Counted from the stretch's first letter, positions 9,681-20,847 are shown. The stretch is 64,000 nt of DNA from Pseudo-nitzschia pungens (GCA_037355855.1 CM074758.1:4623001-4687000), one strand, 5' to 3'. Notes: generated from the letters alone by a model not told the origin. A program made the numbers and translations.

Positions 9681-12600
9681 TTATTTGGTCATGAATTCAT
9701 TGACGAGACTGTGGAAGGCTGTTTGTCCCAAAGGCTTGGTGAGGATGTCTGCATAGTTATCTTGGGATCGGATGTGGTTGACAGAGATGACCTTTCCTGC
9801 TTGGTTCTCGCGCACAAAGTGGTATGCCAAAGCAATTGATTTCTTATTCAAGGAGCTTGCAGGATTGGTTGAATTCAGCACCACACTCTTGTTGTCCACA
9901 TAGATATCTGCTGGCTTGGTGATGGAAACTCCCATGGATCTCAAATGGTATCTCAATCTGATTGCCAAAGCCACTGCATCCTTCAGGGCTGTAAACTCAG
10001 CGCCGAAGGTACTGGTGTGAACTGAGGTCTGGCGTTTGGATTTCCAGTACACCGGTGTGGATCCAACAAATGCAATAAGTCCTGTAATGCTTCTGCCTGT
10101 CACCAAGTCATGTGCATGATCACTGTCACAAAAAATTGTAATCTGCAATTCTTTTACCTTTGCAATTGGGAACATAGGATCAAGCTCTTCCTTGTAATAC
10201 TTATATTGGTGAGTGAAATCCTCCATCCTTGTTGGTTCTTCATTGACTGTAGTTCTTGGTGGTCTTGGATCCACGACTAGGCCTTTGTTTTTATACTTCT
10301 TGAGATATCCAAGTATATATCTTGCCATTTCAAGGTGATTCTTTCTGGGACTCGCTGAAAATCTGGATAAGGAGGATACTGCATATGTGATATCAATTCT
10401 CCCGGTCAACACCACCCATTGGCACAAACCTATGATATGTTGAAATTCCTTGTGCTCTGTTACATCCAGGAATTCGGATGTATCCAGTTCTGGTCTGCAA
10501 TCTGGATGCATGGGGACATGGTTTGGGTGAAGGGTGAGTCCATGCTTGATTTCATACTTCCTTAGAACTTCTGTGATGTAAGATCCCGAATTGAGAAGAA
10601 TTCTGCCATCCTTGATTTGTCTCACACTTGTTCCAAGATAGTACTGTGGCTTTTCTTCAATATTTCTCAGGGCAAATTCTTGTTCAATGAGTGCAATCCA
10701 GTTCTCAGGTTTCTTTGCAACAACAATCAAATCATCCACATGAGTTGCAATGTAACAATACCCTTCCCCTTCGGGCTCTGGGCGCATCCATAAATCAGGA
10801 TCTGCGCGCGATGGTCTGAACCCTAAACCTGCAAGTGTATCGGCAAAGAAATCCATGTACGCTCTGCTGCTTCCAGCAAGACCATACAAAGCACGTTGTA
10901 TTTCAACTTTGCAACCCTTGTTTTTGCCAAAAACATCATCTGCCCAACACCATACCTTCTCTTGGTTAGGGGCTGTAGGAAATGCATTCCCCACATCTGC
11001 TGTCATTAAATCAAGCTTCTGGTGCTGCGCAATTAGGAATAACAGGAATACAGAGAGACTGTCCACTTGGCTGGAATAAGTGTTGACATGACTGGAGTCA
11101 ACCAAATGCCCTCCTGCAACTAAACGCGATTTGTATCTTCGGTCTTCACTCTTTACATCCCAGATCATTTTGAGCTTGACTTCTTGCCATCCTTCGGATT
11201 CTGGGAATTCTGTTGCTGGATCATGAAATTTGAAACACTCCAATCTCTCCAAGTTTTCCATTTCCTTGTCAATGCTCTCTTGCCATTTCTTATTTCCAGC
11301 TTCCAGATCAAACTGCACACACTGCTGGTAGGTGTTTGGAATCTTGATGCCAAATTTCTCTCGTTGCTTCTTTGCTGCAAGCCGTTGGTTTCTGGATAAC
11401 AATCTTTTCTTTTTCTTGCTTGGATTTTGAAGGGCTCTCCGGAGTTTCTTTGGAAGTTTGATATTGGTGGTCTTGCTATGGACTTGAGACATTTGCTGAA
11501 CCCTCCTCATCCTGCGCACAATGCTGCTGTTTTCCTTTAAAATTGAGTCAGCCCATGTACCCAGTGGTCCACTTGAGCGTCTGCTGCTGTTTTCCACAAT
11601 GTACATCTTGATGTATTTTGCACAAGCAACAGGTTGGTCCTTTTGCAAAACAGTAAGTGGAATGTCCATGACAACTGTGCCAACATCAGTGACAAATTGA
11701 GCCTTGAAAATCAACATCCCTTCTTTCCAATGGTGGTTGAGGATCTTCCTAAATTCACTGGTCAAGTTTTGGTCTGTGCTCTCAAGAATATCCAGGTGGG
11801 ACTCTGCATTGTTGGTGCAATCAAGGTCTTTTGGTAGGGCTTCCTCTTCATCTTGTTCAGCGCTTGGTTCCTCTTCTTCTTCGGGATCCAACTCATCTGG
11901 ATCTTCCGCATCAGTTGTAACTCCTGCATCCATGTCATCATCCTTGGTTTCAAAATTCTGTTTCAAGAAGGTTTCCAAATTGCTCGTAGAGTGTTCCATG
12001 CCTGTTGAATCAGCTGCAAATTCCTCCCCTGAAACTAAGATGGGGACTTCATCAGTGCTTTCGATAATGGTTCTTTCCTTCTCAGCAACAGTCAATTCAA
12101 ACTTGCTTGGATCATCATTGAGGACTTCTTGTTCAGTTCCAATATTCTCCCTCCTGGTTCTGACAACTGAGCGCATGAGGATCTGGCGCTTGGTCTTCTT
12201 AGAATCTGGTTCAGTTAAAATGTAGTATGTCATGGCGTCGCCACAGGAATCAGCAAAAGCTAAAAATCTCCCCTTCAACATGCTGTCTTTGGGAACCTTG
12301 TTTTGTGGTTGGTAGTACCAGATGGGCTCGTAGAAGTGGAAACGCAAGTGTGAGATATCCGGGGTCCATCCATGTGAAACTTCAGATGGGGTCTTCCAAT
12401 TCAAAGATGCACGAGAACAAACATTATTCACTTGACAAACCCATTTTGCACACCAATGCGCCAAGGATTTAGGAGCTTTGAACATTGCCAAACAGTTGGA
12501 GATCATCTTGCTAAGTCTCCCCCATTCTGGTTCAGCCGGATTTTGGTGTTTGTAGTGTGGTTGGCTTGTCCTGGATCTAGTGGCAACTCTGGCTTCCCGC

Positions 12601-14097
12601 AACACTTCACTCCACTTCACCCCTGTCTCTGCTTGCGCATTGTCACTGATCATAGTATCTGGAGCACCATGCTCTCTGAGGTAATCCTTCAAGGCAGTAG
12701 TACATTGGGACACTTGTTTTAGTGGGTGGAAAGACCACTTCTTGGACTTCACACCAGAGAAGAACTGACCACCATTATGCCCTTGGCTTGTCTTTTCAGA
12801 GAAGAAAGTATAATCTGTGGCAACTGGTTCATTCTGTCTGGTATAATGGAATGCTTTGAAACGCTTCCTGTAGTGCTTCCTGGGAATGTCTCTGTTCTCT
12901 TCTTCAATCTCTGTATAGAATTGGGTTGTATTTTCCAAGGTCTTCTTCACCACCCGCTCAGGGAGCATTGCCATTCTCTTCCTAAGTTCCAGCATGGGTA
13001 GTTGAGCGAAACTGAACTTCTGAAAATTCCTCTTGCGTCTGAGCATAGGGTATTCCCTGAGATCTGGTGGTGCTGGGGAATTCAACTCAAACAGCTCCAA
13101 AGACTCCATGTCACCCTCTGTTGGTTTTGACAGCTTGAAAAACACCTTCTCTTCATCATGCCAAAAGGGTAGAAACGTAGTGCCAATTTTGATTCCACAG
13201 TCTGGATATTGAGGTTGCACTCCAACTCTCACACCATGATCTCCCATATCCATGGATGTTAACAAAGACTCTCCTTCAGTGTTGTCCCGGTCTTCAGTGA
13301 TAAAAGTTGCATAGTGGACCAATAAAAGAACTGGATCTTCTCTCCCGGGAACTGTTGCTTTGGTCACTGCACTCACAACTGGGTGTCCATCCATAACATC
13401 GCTGGACATAAATGGTTTCACTGCTGAGGTCAATCCTGTCTCTCCTCCAACTCGAATCCATGCCTTCTCAGTCACCGTAGGTCTATTCCCACCTCCACTG
13501 TCCATAAGGGCAATATTCTCTCCTTTGGAGATTTTCATGGGGAACCTTCTGGTTGTCTTCACCTTCAGTCTCTGGCTGCGTCTGGGCGTTGATATACTGG
13601 TTGAAACCTGCTGCTGCTGCGCTTGCGGCTGCTCTTGCTGCTGCTCACGTTGCTTTTCTTGTTGCTGCAGCGTCTGCATCTCTTCTTGCTCCTTCCCCTT
13701 TTCAACCATGTAGAAGCGCACTGCTTTGAGAGGCACACTGCCGACGGGAAATAATTCGGATTCATCGATCGAGCCAATACTGTGTGCATCATCAGAGGCT
13801 TCAGGCAGTGCTGGTTCAGGAACTGCTGGTGGCGAGGGGGGTCCTGGAAGTGGAGGAAGCTTGACTCCTGTCTCTTGGGGCGATTCAGCAACTGACACCG
13901 TGGAATCCAACATGACACGACGGACACGACGCGGACGGCCACCACCTCGGCCATACATGCGGCGGGGAACATCAGTATTGCCCATGCCATCATCTTTCGG
14001 GTCTCCAATCTTGATACCATTGACAGGGCTGGGGAATTCATCTGGTGGAGACTTGTGGCGGACAGCGTTGTTATATTTTAGGACAAAGGTACGTTCC
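9681..14097 (-). pseudogene. Copia element B polyprotein, main part (late Gag to RNase H)
   Basis: Open without stops from the nested insertion point (14097) to the terminal stop at 9681. It contains protease M-D-S-G-G, the integrase DDE core, RT H-V-D-D and complete RNase H, all matching element A. The first Met inside (13985) is not a natural start; the frame continues from the Gag part at 19098-20056 on the far side of element C. Without that part and its start codon this piece should not be translated normally. Confidence 0.85.
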
Positions 14098-14583
14098 TGT
14101 GAAAATGTAGCTGAAACTGGGTTTAAGCTGATAGGTCCTAAGGCAAGCTTGGAGATACAGCAAGAGCAAAGGCATGCAAACCGGTTGAGGTGCCGGTCTG
14201 TTCTATCGATAGTCTCGGATTTACCACTACGATCGAACGAATCGACCAGGTCTATTCTAACTACCTGTGGGCTCAGTCAGTTAGACCTTAGGCTTGTAGT
14301 TCTACAGGGAGCTGCTCAAAGAGCAGGATGTAAGTATCAAGGTATTCAAATCGGAGTTAAACTAAAGATGTGAGGACAGCAACCTTGTCGAGGAATCGAC
14401 GTTGCTGTCTTGTTGTGTTTGCTGCTTGTTTTTCGTGTACGATGTGTACTGTGAGTGGTTTTGCTGTCAGTGTACAAGCAGTACTGGGAACCCTGTAGAA
14501 AACTATTTCAAACACGATGCACGAGGGCAGTGTGGGACTGGACTGTGTTCAGTCATGAATCGTGTCACGGCTACAATTTAATA
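14098..14583 (-). repeat. 3' LTR of element C
   Basis: 486 bp, identical to 18607-19092 by eye. No similarity to the copia A/B LTRs is apparent. Confidence 0.9.
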
Positions 14584-15110
14584 CGCCCCATCTATGATCA
14601 GGGAAGCAAGAGAATCTTCCTTCCTTGTCATGGACATGTTGGAGCTGTGACACACATAGGGATGAAATAAATGAAAGGATGGGCAATGGCGCAGAGATTG
14701 CGCCCCATGTTGAGAGAGGAGATGGGCAATAGCGCAGAGATTGCGCCCCATGTTGAATGAAAGGATGGGCAATAGCGCAAAGATTGCGCCCCATGTTTGG
14801 TGAAGGATGGGCAATAGCGCATAGGAAAATGCGCCCCATGTTGAAGGAAAGATGGGCAAAAGTGCAGAGAACAAGCGCCCTGTGTGGATGAGTAATGCAC
14901 AGAGCTTGAAGGTGCGCCCCACGTTGTTGGGTAATGTCATCTTGAAGATGCGCCCCATGTTTGGTGTTGGAATGTGTCTAGGATGTGCGATAACAAAGAG
15001 CTTGAAGTTGCGCCCCATGTTGTGAACTGGATTGGGTCCAGGGATGAAAGGTGTCATGGTTACAATTTAATACGCCCCATCCATGATTGCCCCATCCATG
15101 ATTGCAGGAG
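14584..15110 (-). repeat. Polypurine-tract-like tandem repeats in element C
   Basis: The bases next to the 3' LTR read GATGGGGCG on the element strand, the expected PPT position. The following 500 bp repeat a unit of about 44 bp containing ATGGGGCG (complement CGCCCCAT near 14701, 14746, 14790, 14831, 14952, 15010 and 15073). The last 100 bp (15045-15150) also repeat the LTR/PPT junction sequence of 14562-14655. Confidence 0.6.
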
Positions 15111-15189
15111 CAAGAAGGCTTGCTCTGAATTCATGGACATGGTGACTGTGACACACAAACATGTGGCTGGATTGGTGTTCGTTGGATGA

Positions 15190-15780
15190 AGTGTTCAATC
15201 GTATGGATCAACTCATTGATTTGAATCAGAGCGTTGGTCGTATTGATCTTCAATCATGTCGATCGTATGGATCTATCGGAGCAAGTGATCAGCGATCAAT
15301 CATATTGAGCTTCGATCGTATTGAGTTATCATAGCGATCGATCGTATTGAGCTATCGTAGCAATTCATGAGTAATCTGATCGATGGTCAGCAATCTGAGG
15401 TTCGATCGTACCGATGTTTGATTGTATTGAGCTTTTGGAGCAGTCGATCGGATTGAGCGTTCTGTCGGAGCTATCAGAGCAATCGATCTGAGCAATGAAT
15501 CGTACTGAGCCATTGTAGCAATCGATCGTATAGAGCGTTGATCATATCAAGCTAGTATCGGACGTATTGAGCTATTGTAGCAATTGACCGTATTGATCTT
15601 CGGGCTTGAGCTTCAGTTGGAATGAGCTATCGGATCAAACAATCGATCGTATTGATGTTCGATCGTATTGATGTTTGATCGTATTGAGCTATCGTATGGA
15701 TCTTGGATCGTATTGATCTTGGATCGTATTGATCTTGGATCGTATTGATCTTGGATCGTATTGATCTTGGTTGTAGGATT
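15190..15780. repeat. GATCGTATTGAG-type degenerate tandem repeats in element C
   Basis: Dozens of diverged copies of a short unit around GATCGTATTGAGC and TATCGTAGCAATCGATCG, ending in four clean copies of a 16-bp unit (GATCTTGGATCGTATT) at about 15710-15770. Diverged copies continue to about 16330. No coding sequence seen. Confidence 0.6.
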
Positions 15781-16512
15781 GATCAATCAATGCAGTTGCG
15801 GTGGAACTTGCTTTGTCAGGGAATAGATGCATACTTGTTATTGAGGGTATTGGATATTTTGGTACAAGGTTGCTCTGTTATGAAAGCAATGTTGCTGTTG
15901 TTCTTCGGCGAGGTTATCTTCTTGAATCGCCCCAGATAACTGAATGGGGAAGAGCAGTAAAGCAAACAATCAGAGCGGGACAAAATGGATTGTATCAAGC
16001 GGTAGTCGTATCGATCATTGACAGGAGCAATGATATTGGTGATCGTCATGGTGCAATTATAATGATAAATCGGTTGGTTGGTATTGGAGTACGGTGCAGC
16101 GTGAATCAATCGGATGGATCGTCAATCGTAGGGAGCTTGAGCAAGGGATTGAGCGTTTCCAATGGGATGTGGTGGCGCTTATCGTTTCAATTGATCTGTC
16201 GATTGTATTGAGCTTGGATTGTATTAAGCGTAGCTATCGTGGCGATGGGTGAGCAATAATAGTTCGCATGGATCATCGACCGCATGGAGTAGTCGGAGCA
16301 ATCAATCGTCGGAGCAATCATGTGGAGCGTTCTCGATGGCATGGATCGATGTACGCCCCAACTTAACAAGAAGTGGGCAGTTGTGCTGTAAGTGAGTTGA
16401 TGTACGCCCCGTGTGCCAGTTGTGCTGTAAGGGAGTTGATGTACGCCCCGTGGTAACAGGCAAGGACAAGCAAGGGGTGTAGTGTATCCAGCAGTTCTTC
16501 AGCAAAGTTATC

Positions 16513-17805
16513 TCATGACGTCGCCCCAGATAACTGAAGGGGAAAGAACGGGGATGAAATCAAGCAAGAAGGGTGATCGAAAAGGTGGTACAACTGCATG
16601 AGGATGGCATCACAATGTCGTAGGGTAATGGTATGCCATGCAGAGGGCATCCCAGCAGCCAAACCAAAAGGGAGCAGAGAAGACAGATCAGACAGGAGTG
16701 CAGAGGCAGGAAGTGTATTGGAAGACTCGAGAGCCGGGATGGAAGCAGGGAGGAGTGATACAGGTGCCCGGATTGGAACAGGAAGCAGCAACGGAGGAGT
16801 GGTTTTGGATGTTGGTGCTGGAAGAATGACCGGGCCTGCCATTGGAGGGGGCGGTGCAGTGGTGGTGGCAGTTGCAAGAGCTGCCGGTGCAGGTGTTGGT
16901 GTAGTAGCGGAAGCAGGTGCAGGTGCAGTGACAAGAGCGTCCAGGCCAGGTGTCGATGCAGTTGCAGAAGCAGGCGCACGGGCCGGAGGACGTGCCGGTG
17001 CAGTTGAAGAAGCAAGTGCACTGGGGGCCGGTACAGTTGCCGGTGCGTAGGCAGGAAGTTCGAGGACCGGGGCGGGAGGGTCCAGAACCAGGATCGGCGC
17101 AGTTACAGGTGCAGTTACCGTAGCTCGGGCAGAAGCAGTTGCTGAGGCAGGTGCACGAATTGGGGTACGGGCCAGGATTGGTGTAGGAGCAGAAGCAGGT
17201 GCAGGGACCGTGGTTCGAAATGGAGAACCCTTTACGCGAATTGGAGGACGGGTCAGGATTGGTGTAGTGGCAGATACGTGATGTCGAGCAGGGACTGGCC
17301 GGTATGTCGTTCGGAATTGACGAAAGGCGGTGGCGTCATAATTGGTGATATCCTGGGAAGCCCGTGGACCGATGGTGTCATTAAGGTGGATCATGTACGC
17401 AGCAAGGGTATTGAGGCAATAGACATGACAGGGGAGAAGGGGGACACGGCGTCCATGAAGGTCATAGTCGAGGCAAGAGATGAGGTCGTAGGAGAGGAAT
17501 CGAAATTCGGTCCAGGTGGTACAGTTAACGAACCGAAGGGCATCACAGATGATATCACGGTCTTCTTTTTCACGGCGCAAAAATGTCTGGAGGATGCGTG
17601 TGACTTGAGGGTCAAATGAGGGGAAGAAATCACCGTCATCGGTGGATGTATCATTTGCCTCGTTGGTGTTCGTGCTTGCATGATCATCGGACATCGTGTT
17701 CGTGTTGAATCGAGTGCGAGCTGCAGTTTGAATAGATTGGAAGGTACGGTAGGTGTCTTCGTTGGTATTAGGAAATGGAGCTCGTTGTCGGGTTTGGTAT
17801 GGCAT
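16513..17805 (-). CDS. Gag-like protein of element C (430 aa)
   Basis: I chose ATG 17805 (MPYQTRQ...); the frame is open further upstream to 18243 but only through the 5' repeats and from a TTG. Residues about 40-150 carry an Asp/Ser-rich lead and then a helical region with spaced Trp, Phe and Leu (T-T-W-T-E-F ... L-D-Y-D-L) and a Leu-rich H-V-Y-C-L-N-T-L-A-A-Y segment. This resembles the N-terminal domain that precedes protease in many diatom copia-like polyproteins. The second half is almost pure Pro/Ala/Thr, ending in a hydrophobic C-terminus. There is no CCHC knuckle and no enzymatic motif. It probably forms or joins the particle that packages element C RNA. The Gag assignment rests on pattern and position in the element. 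Confidence 0.5.
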   Translation of the reverse strand: MPYQTRQRAPFPNTNEDTYRTFQSIQTAARTRFNTNTMSDDHASTNTNEANDTSTDDGDFFPSFDPQVTRILQTFLRREKEDRDIICDALRFVNCTTWTEFRFLSYDLISCLDYDLHGRRVPLLPCHVYCLNTLAAYMIHLNDTIGPRASQDITNYDATAFRQFRTTYRPVPARHHVSATTPILTRPPIRVKGSPFRTTVPAPASAPTPILARTPIRAPASATASARATVTAPVTAPILVLDPPAPVLELPAYAPATVPAPSALASSTAPARPPARAPASATASTPGLDALVTAPAPASATTPTPAPAALATATTTAPPPPMAGPVILPAPTSKTTPPLLLPVPIRAPVSLLPASIPALESSNTLPASALLSDLSSLLPFGLAAGMPSAWHTITLRHCDAILMQLYHLFDHPSCLISSPFFPLQLSGATS

Positions 17806-17924
17806 AGAATATCCGAAATTCGATGGTATAGGATCCAGTATCCAGAAGTAGGATAAGATCCAAGGATAGAATAAGATCCAAGAATAGGAAGATAATATGC
17901 CTGGAGGAATACAGTTGAGGAACG

Positions 17925-18170
17925 TTGTTGTCGTTCGAAAACGCCGTTGTTGTTCGAAAACGCCGCTGTTGTTCGAAAACGCCGTTCGAAAACGCCGTTG
18001 TCGTTCGAAAACACCGTTAAAACAGCAGTTGCAGAGCGCTGGAGGTGAAATATTGCTGAGCGCTTTGTCGTTCGAAAGCGCCGTCGCCGTTGTTGTCGTT
18101 CGAAAACGCCGCTGTTGTTGTTGTTGTCGTTCGAAAACGCCGTTGTTGTTGTTGTTCGAAAACAACGTTC
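17925..18170 (-). repeat. TTCGAA-containing tandem repeats in the 5' leader of element C
   Basis: About ten copies of a 20-24 bp unit with the core GTTCGAAAACGCCG and variable GTT spacers, lying between the primer site and the Gag-like start. The palindrome TTCGAA recurs in every unit. It could serve RNA packaging or dimerisation, but that is only a guess from position. Confidence 0.6.
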
Positions 18171-18592
18171 GTGTGGTGTGTGTGGATAAATCCGAGGAGG
18201 TGTATCCGGCAAGGAACAGGGTATATTTGCCTGGTGGATACAAAGGAAGATACAGCTGTATTCGGAGAATACAGATCTATCAGTGGGAGGTTATATGTTG
18301 GACTTGGGTCTCGTCGTGACAGGAGAAATAAGTGCAGCAGCAGCAGAATTTTGAAAAAATTCTTTCTCCGTCAATTCTTGGAATTTGGAGACGCCGTTTG
18401 TACTGTATTATCCACGATAACAGGGAGAATAATAATACCTGGAACGGCCTTGCAACAAGGAGCTTGGTGTTCCAGTGTAGAATTAAGACTGAGAGCAGCG
18501 TCGATTTCGTCCTTCGTCGCGTCGTCGTCGTTGTTATTCCTTGTTATCTTGTGTGGCTTGTAGATCTCCAGCTTTGCAAGCTTAAATAAGCT

Positions 18593-18606
18593 TGCGACTG
18601 TTAATC
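18593..18606 (-). promoter_or_regulatory. Primer-binding site of element C (tRNA-Asn anticodon arm)
   Basis: TGCGACTGTTAATC directly abuts the 5' LTR, identical to the primer sites of copia A and B although neighbouring bases and LTRs differ. Confidence 0.75.
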
Positions 18607-19092
18607 TGTGAAAATGTAGCTGAAACTGGGTTTAAGCTGATAGGTCCTAAGGCAAGCTTGGAGATACAGCAAGAGCAAAGGCATGCAAACCGGTTGAGGT
18701 GCCGGTCTGTTCTATCGATAGTCTCGGATTTACCACTACGATCGAACGAATCGACCAGGTCTATTCTAACTACCTGTGGGCTCAGTCAGTTAGACCTTAG
18801 GCTTGTAGTTCTACAGGGAGCTGCTCAAAGAGCAGGATGTAAGTATCAAGGTATTCAAATCGGAGTTAAACTAAAGATGTGAGGACAGCAACCTTGTCGA
18901 GGAATCGACGTTGCTGTCTTGTTGTGTTTGCTGCTTGTTTTTCGTGTACGATGTGTACTGTGAGTGGTTTTGCTGTCAGTGTACAAGCAGTACTGGGAAC
19001 CCTGTAGAAAACTATTTCAAACACGATGCACGAGGGCAGTGTGGGACTGGACTGTGTTCAGTCATGAATCGTGTCACGGCTACAATTTAATA
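18607..19092 (-). repeat. 5' LTR of element C
   Basis: 486 bp, identical to the 3' LTR by eye. Followed by TSD GTTCC (19093-19097) and then element B Gag sequence. Confidence 0.9.
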
Positions 19093-19097
19093 GTTCC

Positions 19098-20056
19098 GAA
19101 TCTTGTAAATTTCTCCACGTCTCTGGGGGAATCCTGAGAATACCAAGCATGTTAGGATGAAGTGTAGTGCCGCCCAAAGAGAGGGTTCCTTGGCCCATTT
19201 GTCCATCTAGGCGCCGGCGCTTTCCCTCGTACTGGAGCTGGAATGCCAATTCTTGACGGCGTTTGGCTTCAGCACGACGAGCAATCCCTTTCCGAATATT
19301 CGCTTGTTCTTGCTTACGGAGTTTCAGGACAAGGTCTTTCAGGGTCAGAGTGGACTGATGTTCCACCATGCTGTTGGTTGTGTAGTCCAGAGAGGAGTCG
19401 TGAATATTCTGGATGAAGAGGCTCTTGGCTTCACATTCTCGAATGCCGAAATTTGGGATACGGTGGAGCTCGTAGTAAATCAACTCAAAACGGTTGATAT
19501 AATCTGCAATGTCACCGCCTTCATACAATTTGACGTTCGAAAGCTTCAGACGGAGTGTCTCAGCATGGGATTCTTGCTGGGATTTGGAGTCGTACCAATT
19601 AAGGAGTTCGTTCCATGCACCATGTCCATCCGTCTCATCTCGGTATTGATTAACCTGTGAATATGCCCGCCCGTTGCATGTGGCCGCTGCGATGGTGGAG
19701 TATAAGACGTGGTTTCAGTTTGGATCCTTGTCGGCTTCCTCTCTGCTGTTCATAACCTTTTTGAACCCAGTACCGTATAACACACTCTCCGCTTCAGCTT
19801 TCCATTTGACCCAGTTTGATTGGCATCCGTCGAATGTCTTCACATCTCCTACACGGAGTGTCTGAAACCCTTCGCGTTCTTCTTTCTTTTCGAGTTCCTT
19901 CTCTAGTTTCGTGATCTTGTCTCGTAGGGTCTCTTCAGTACTCATGGGTTTAATGGTAGGTGTGAACAACCATTTGATTGCTCCTGTAATCGCTTGGGTA
20001 AAAGAGAAGTGGTATGTTTCGTTGGTGTTGACGGATAGGTCGGCGGCGAAGGACAT
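19098..20056 (-). pseudogene. Copia element B Gag part with a nonsense codon
   Basis: Starts at ATG 20056 like element A. At 19717-19715 the Arg codon of A (CGA) is TGA, a C-to-T change in a CpG context on the element strand, so translation would end after 113 residues. The frame is otherwise open to the element C insertion. This mutation alone would disable element B even without element C. Confidence 0.8.
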
Positions 20057-20062
20057 GTTGGG

Positions 20063-20093
<31 letters not shown>

Positions 20094-20223
20094 TTTAGGG
20101 TATGATCGTGTTCCAGTTAAAAATAAAAAGAATTTTCAATCGTGCGTGTTTCGAAATGTTGAGTATCGAATAACGTGTCGGTTGAATAATTCGTGTGGTA
20201 GAGTATGTAATTTTATTGCGATC

Positions 20224-20237
20224 TGCGACTGTTAATC
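20224..20237 (-). promoter_or_regulatory. Primer-binding site of copia element B (tRNA-Asn anticodon arm)
   Basis: TGCGACTGTTAATC abuts the 5' LTR, as in element A. Confidence 0.75.
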
Positions 20238-20630
20238 AACAAGTTGTATAACTGGAAATTATGAGCTCTTATTGTTCTATCTATCGAATCATGTGTTTTC
20301 TGTCTTTACACGATAACTCTCGATGATTGTATGTTTCTCTGTATGTTGCTCGATTCTTTATCTTCTTCAGTTAATACTTCAACTGTGTTCTTTGTGTTCT
20401 CTGGATACTTCAATATCTTGCGCACCTCTGGGCGCGCCGGTACTGTTGTACGGCTTATATGTGCGTGCGATACTGTTGCACGACTTCTTTCTGTTTCTAC
20501 GCGCGATACTGTTGCGCTCACTGTCTGTTTCTACGCGCGATACTGTTGCGCTCACTGTCTGTTTCTACGCGCGGTACTGTTGCGCTCACTTTCTGTTTCT
20601 TATTACTTAACAACCTTGTTCTGTGTTGTT
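20238..20630 (-). repeat. 5' LTR of copia element B
   Basis: 393 bp; lacks a TACG present in the 3' LTR copy at about 9369. Flanked by TSD GTTGC on the host side. Confidence 0.88.
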
Positions 20631-20631
20631 A

Positions 20632-20847
20632 GTTGCAGCGCATCACTATCCTTGAACGGTGGAGAATACGACTCGTAATTCATGTCGACATCTTCCTGGG
20701 CAAAAAAGTGTTTTCTCCGTTCTTCCTCGGATGTATTGAAATACCTTACCTCGACTAGTAGTTGATGCAGTCCGAGCGAGAGTTGTTTGTGACTCTTGGC
20801 AGCATGATCCCATCCCAATTCGTTGCTCAGGTTCTGAAGAAACACAG
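20632..20847 (-). pseudogene. SLATT-type gene, exon 2 first piece
   Basis: Open frame from the acceptor through the C-terminal cytosolic part, up to the target duplication GTTGC (20632-20636) where copia element B was inserted. The frame continues at 9166 on the other side of B. Confidence 0.65.

Larger units (their letters stand above)
14098..19092 (-). mobile_element. Element C: non-autonomous, Gag-only LTR retrotransposon nested in copia element B
   Basis: Length 4995 bp. Two 486-bp direct repeats (14098-14583, 18607-19092) are identical by my reading. They flank a 4.0-kb interior and are bounded by TSD GTTCC (14093-14097, 19093-19097); the uninterrupted target is visible in element A near 7201-7215. 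The primer site next to the 5' LTR sets the orientation as minus. The interior has one credible ORF (Gag-like, 16513-17805), no protease, integrase, RT or RNase H, and long tandem repeats. LTR termini on the element strand are TA...CA. It looks like a very recent insertion that needed enzymes from another element. It shares its primer site with its host copia element, but not LTR sequence. Confidence 0.85.
9168..20630 (-). mobile_element. Copia element B: Ty1/copia retrotransposon interrupted by element C
   Basis: LTRs at 20630-20238 (5') and 9564-9168 (3'), TSD GTTGC (9162-9166, 20632-20636). The LTRs are 393 and 397 bp; the only difference I see is a 4-bp TACG indel. Apart from the nested insert 14098-19092 the layout equals that of A, and the Pol proteins are close to identical in the RT and RNase H regions. 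It differs from A in the acidic linker and the Gln-rich segment, so it is a sibling copy and not a tandem duplicate. Confidence 0.9.

Noticed and set aside
14106..14373. Plus-strand 96-codon ORF identical at 18592-18882
   Set aside because: It is LTR sequence of element C read antisense; identity reflects LTR pairing.
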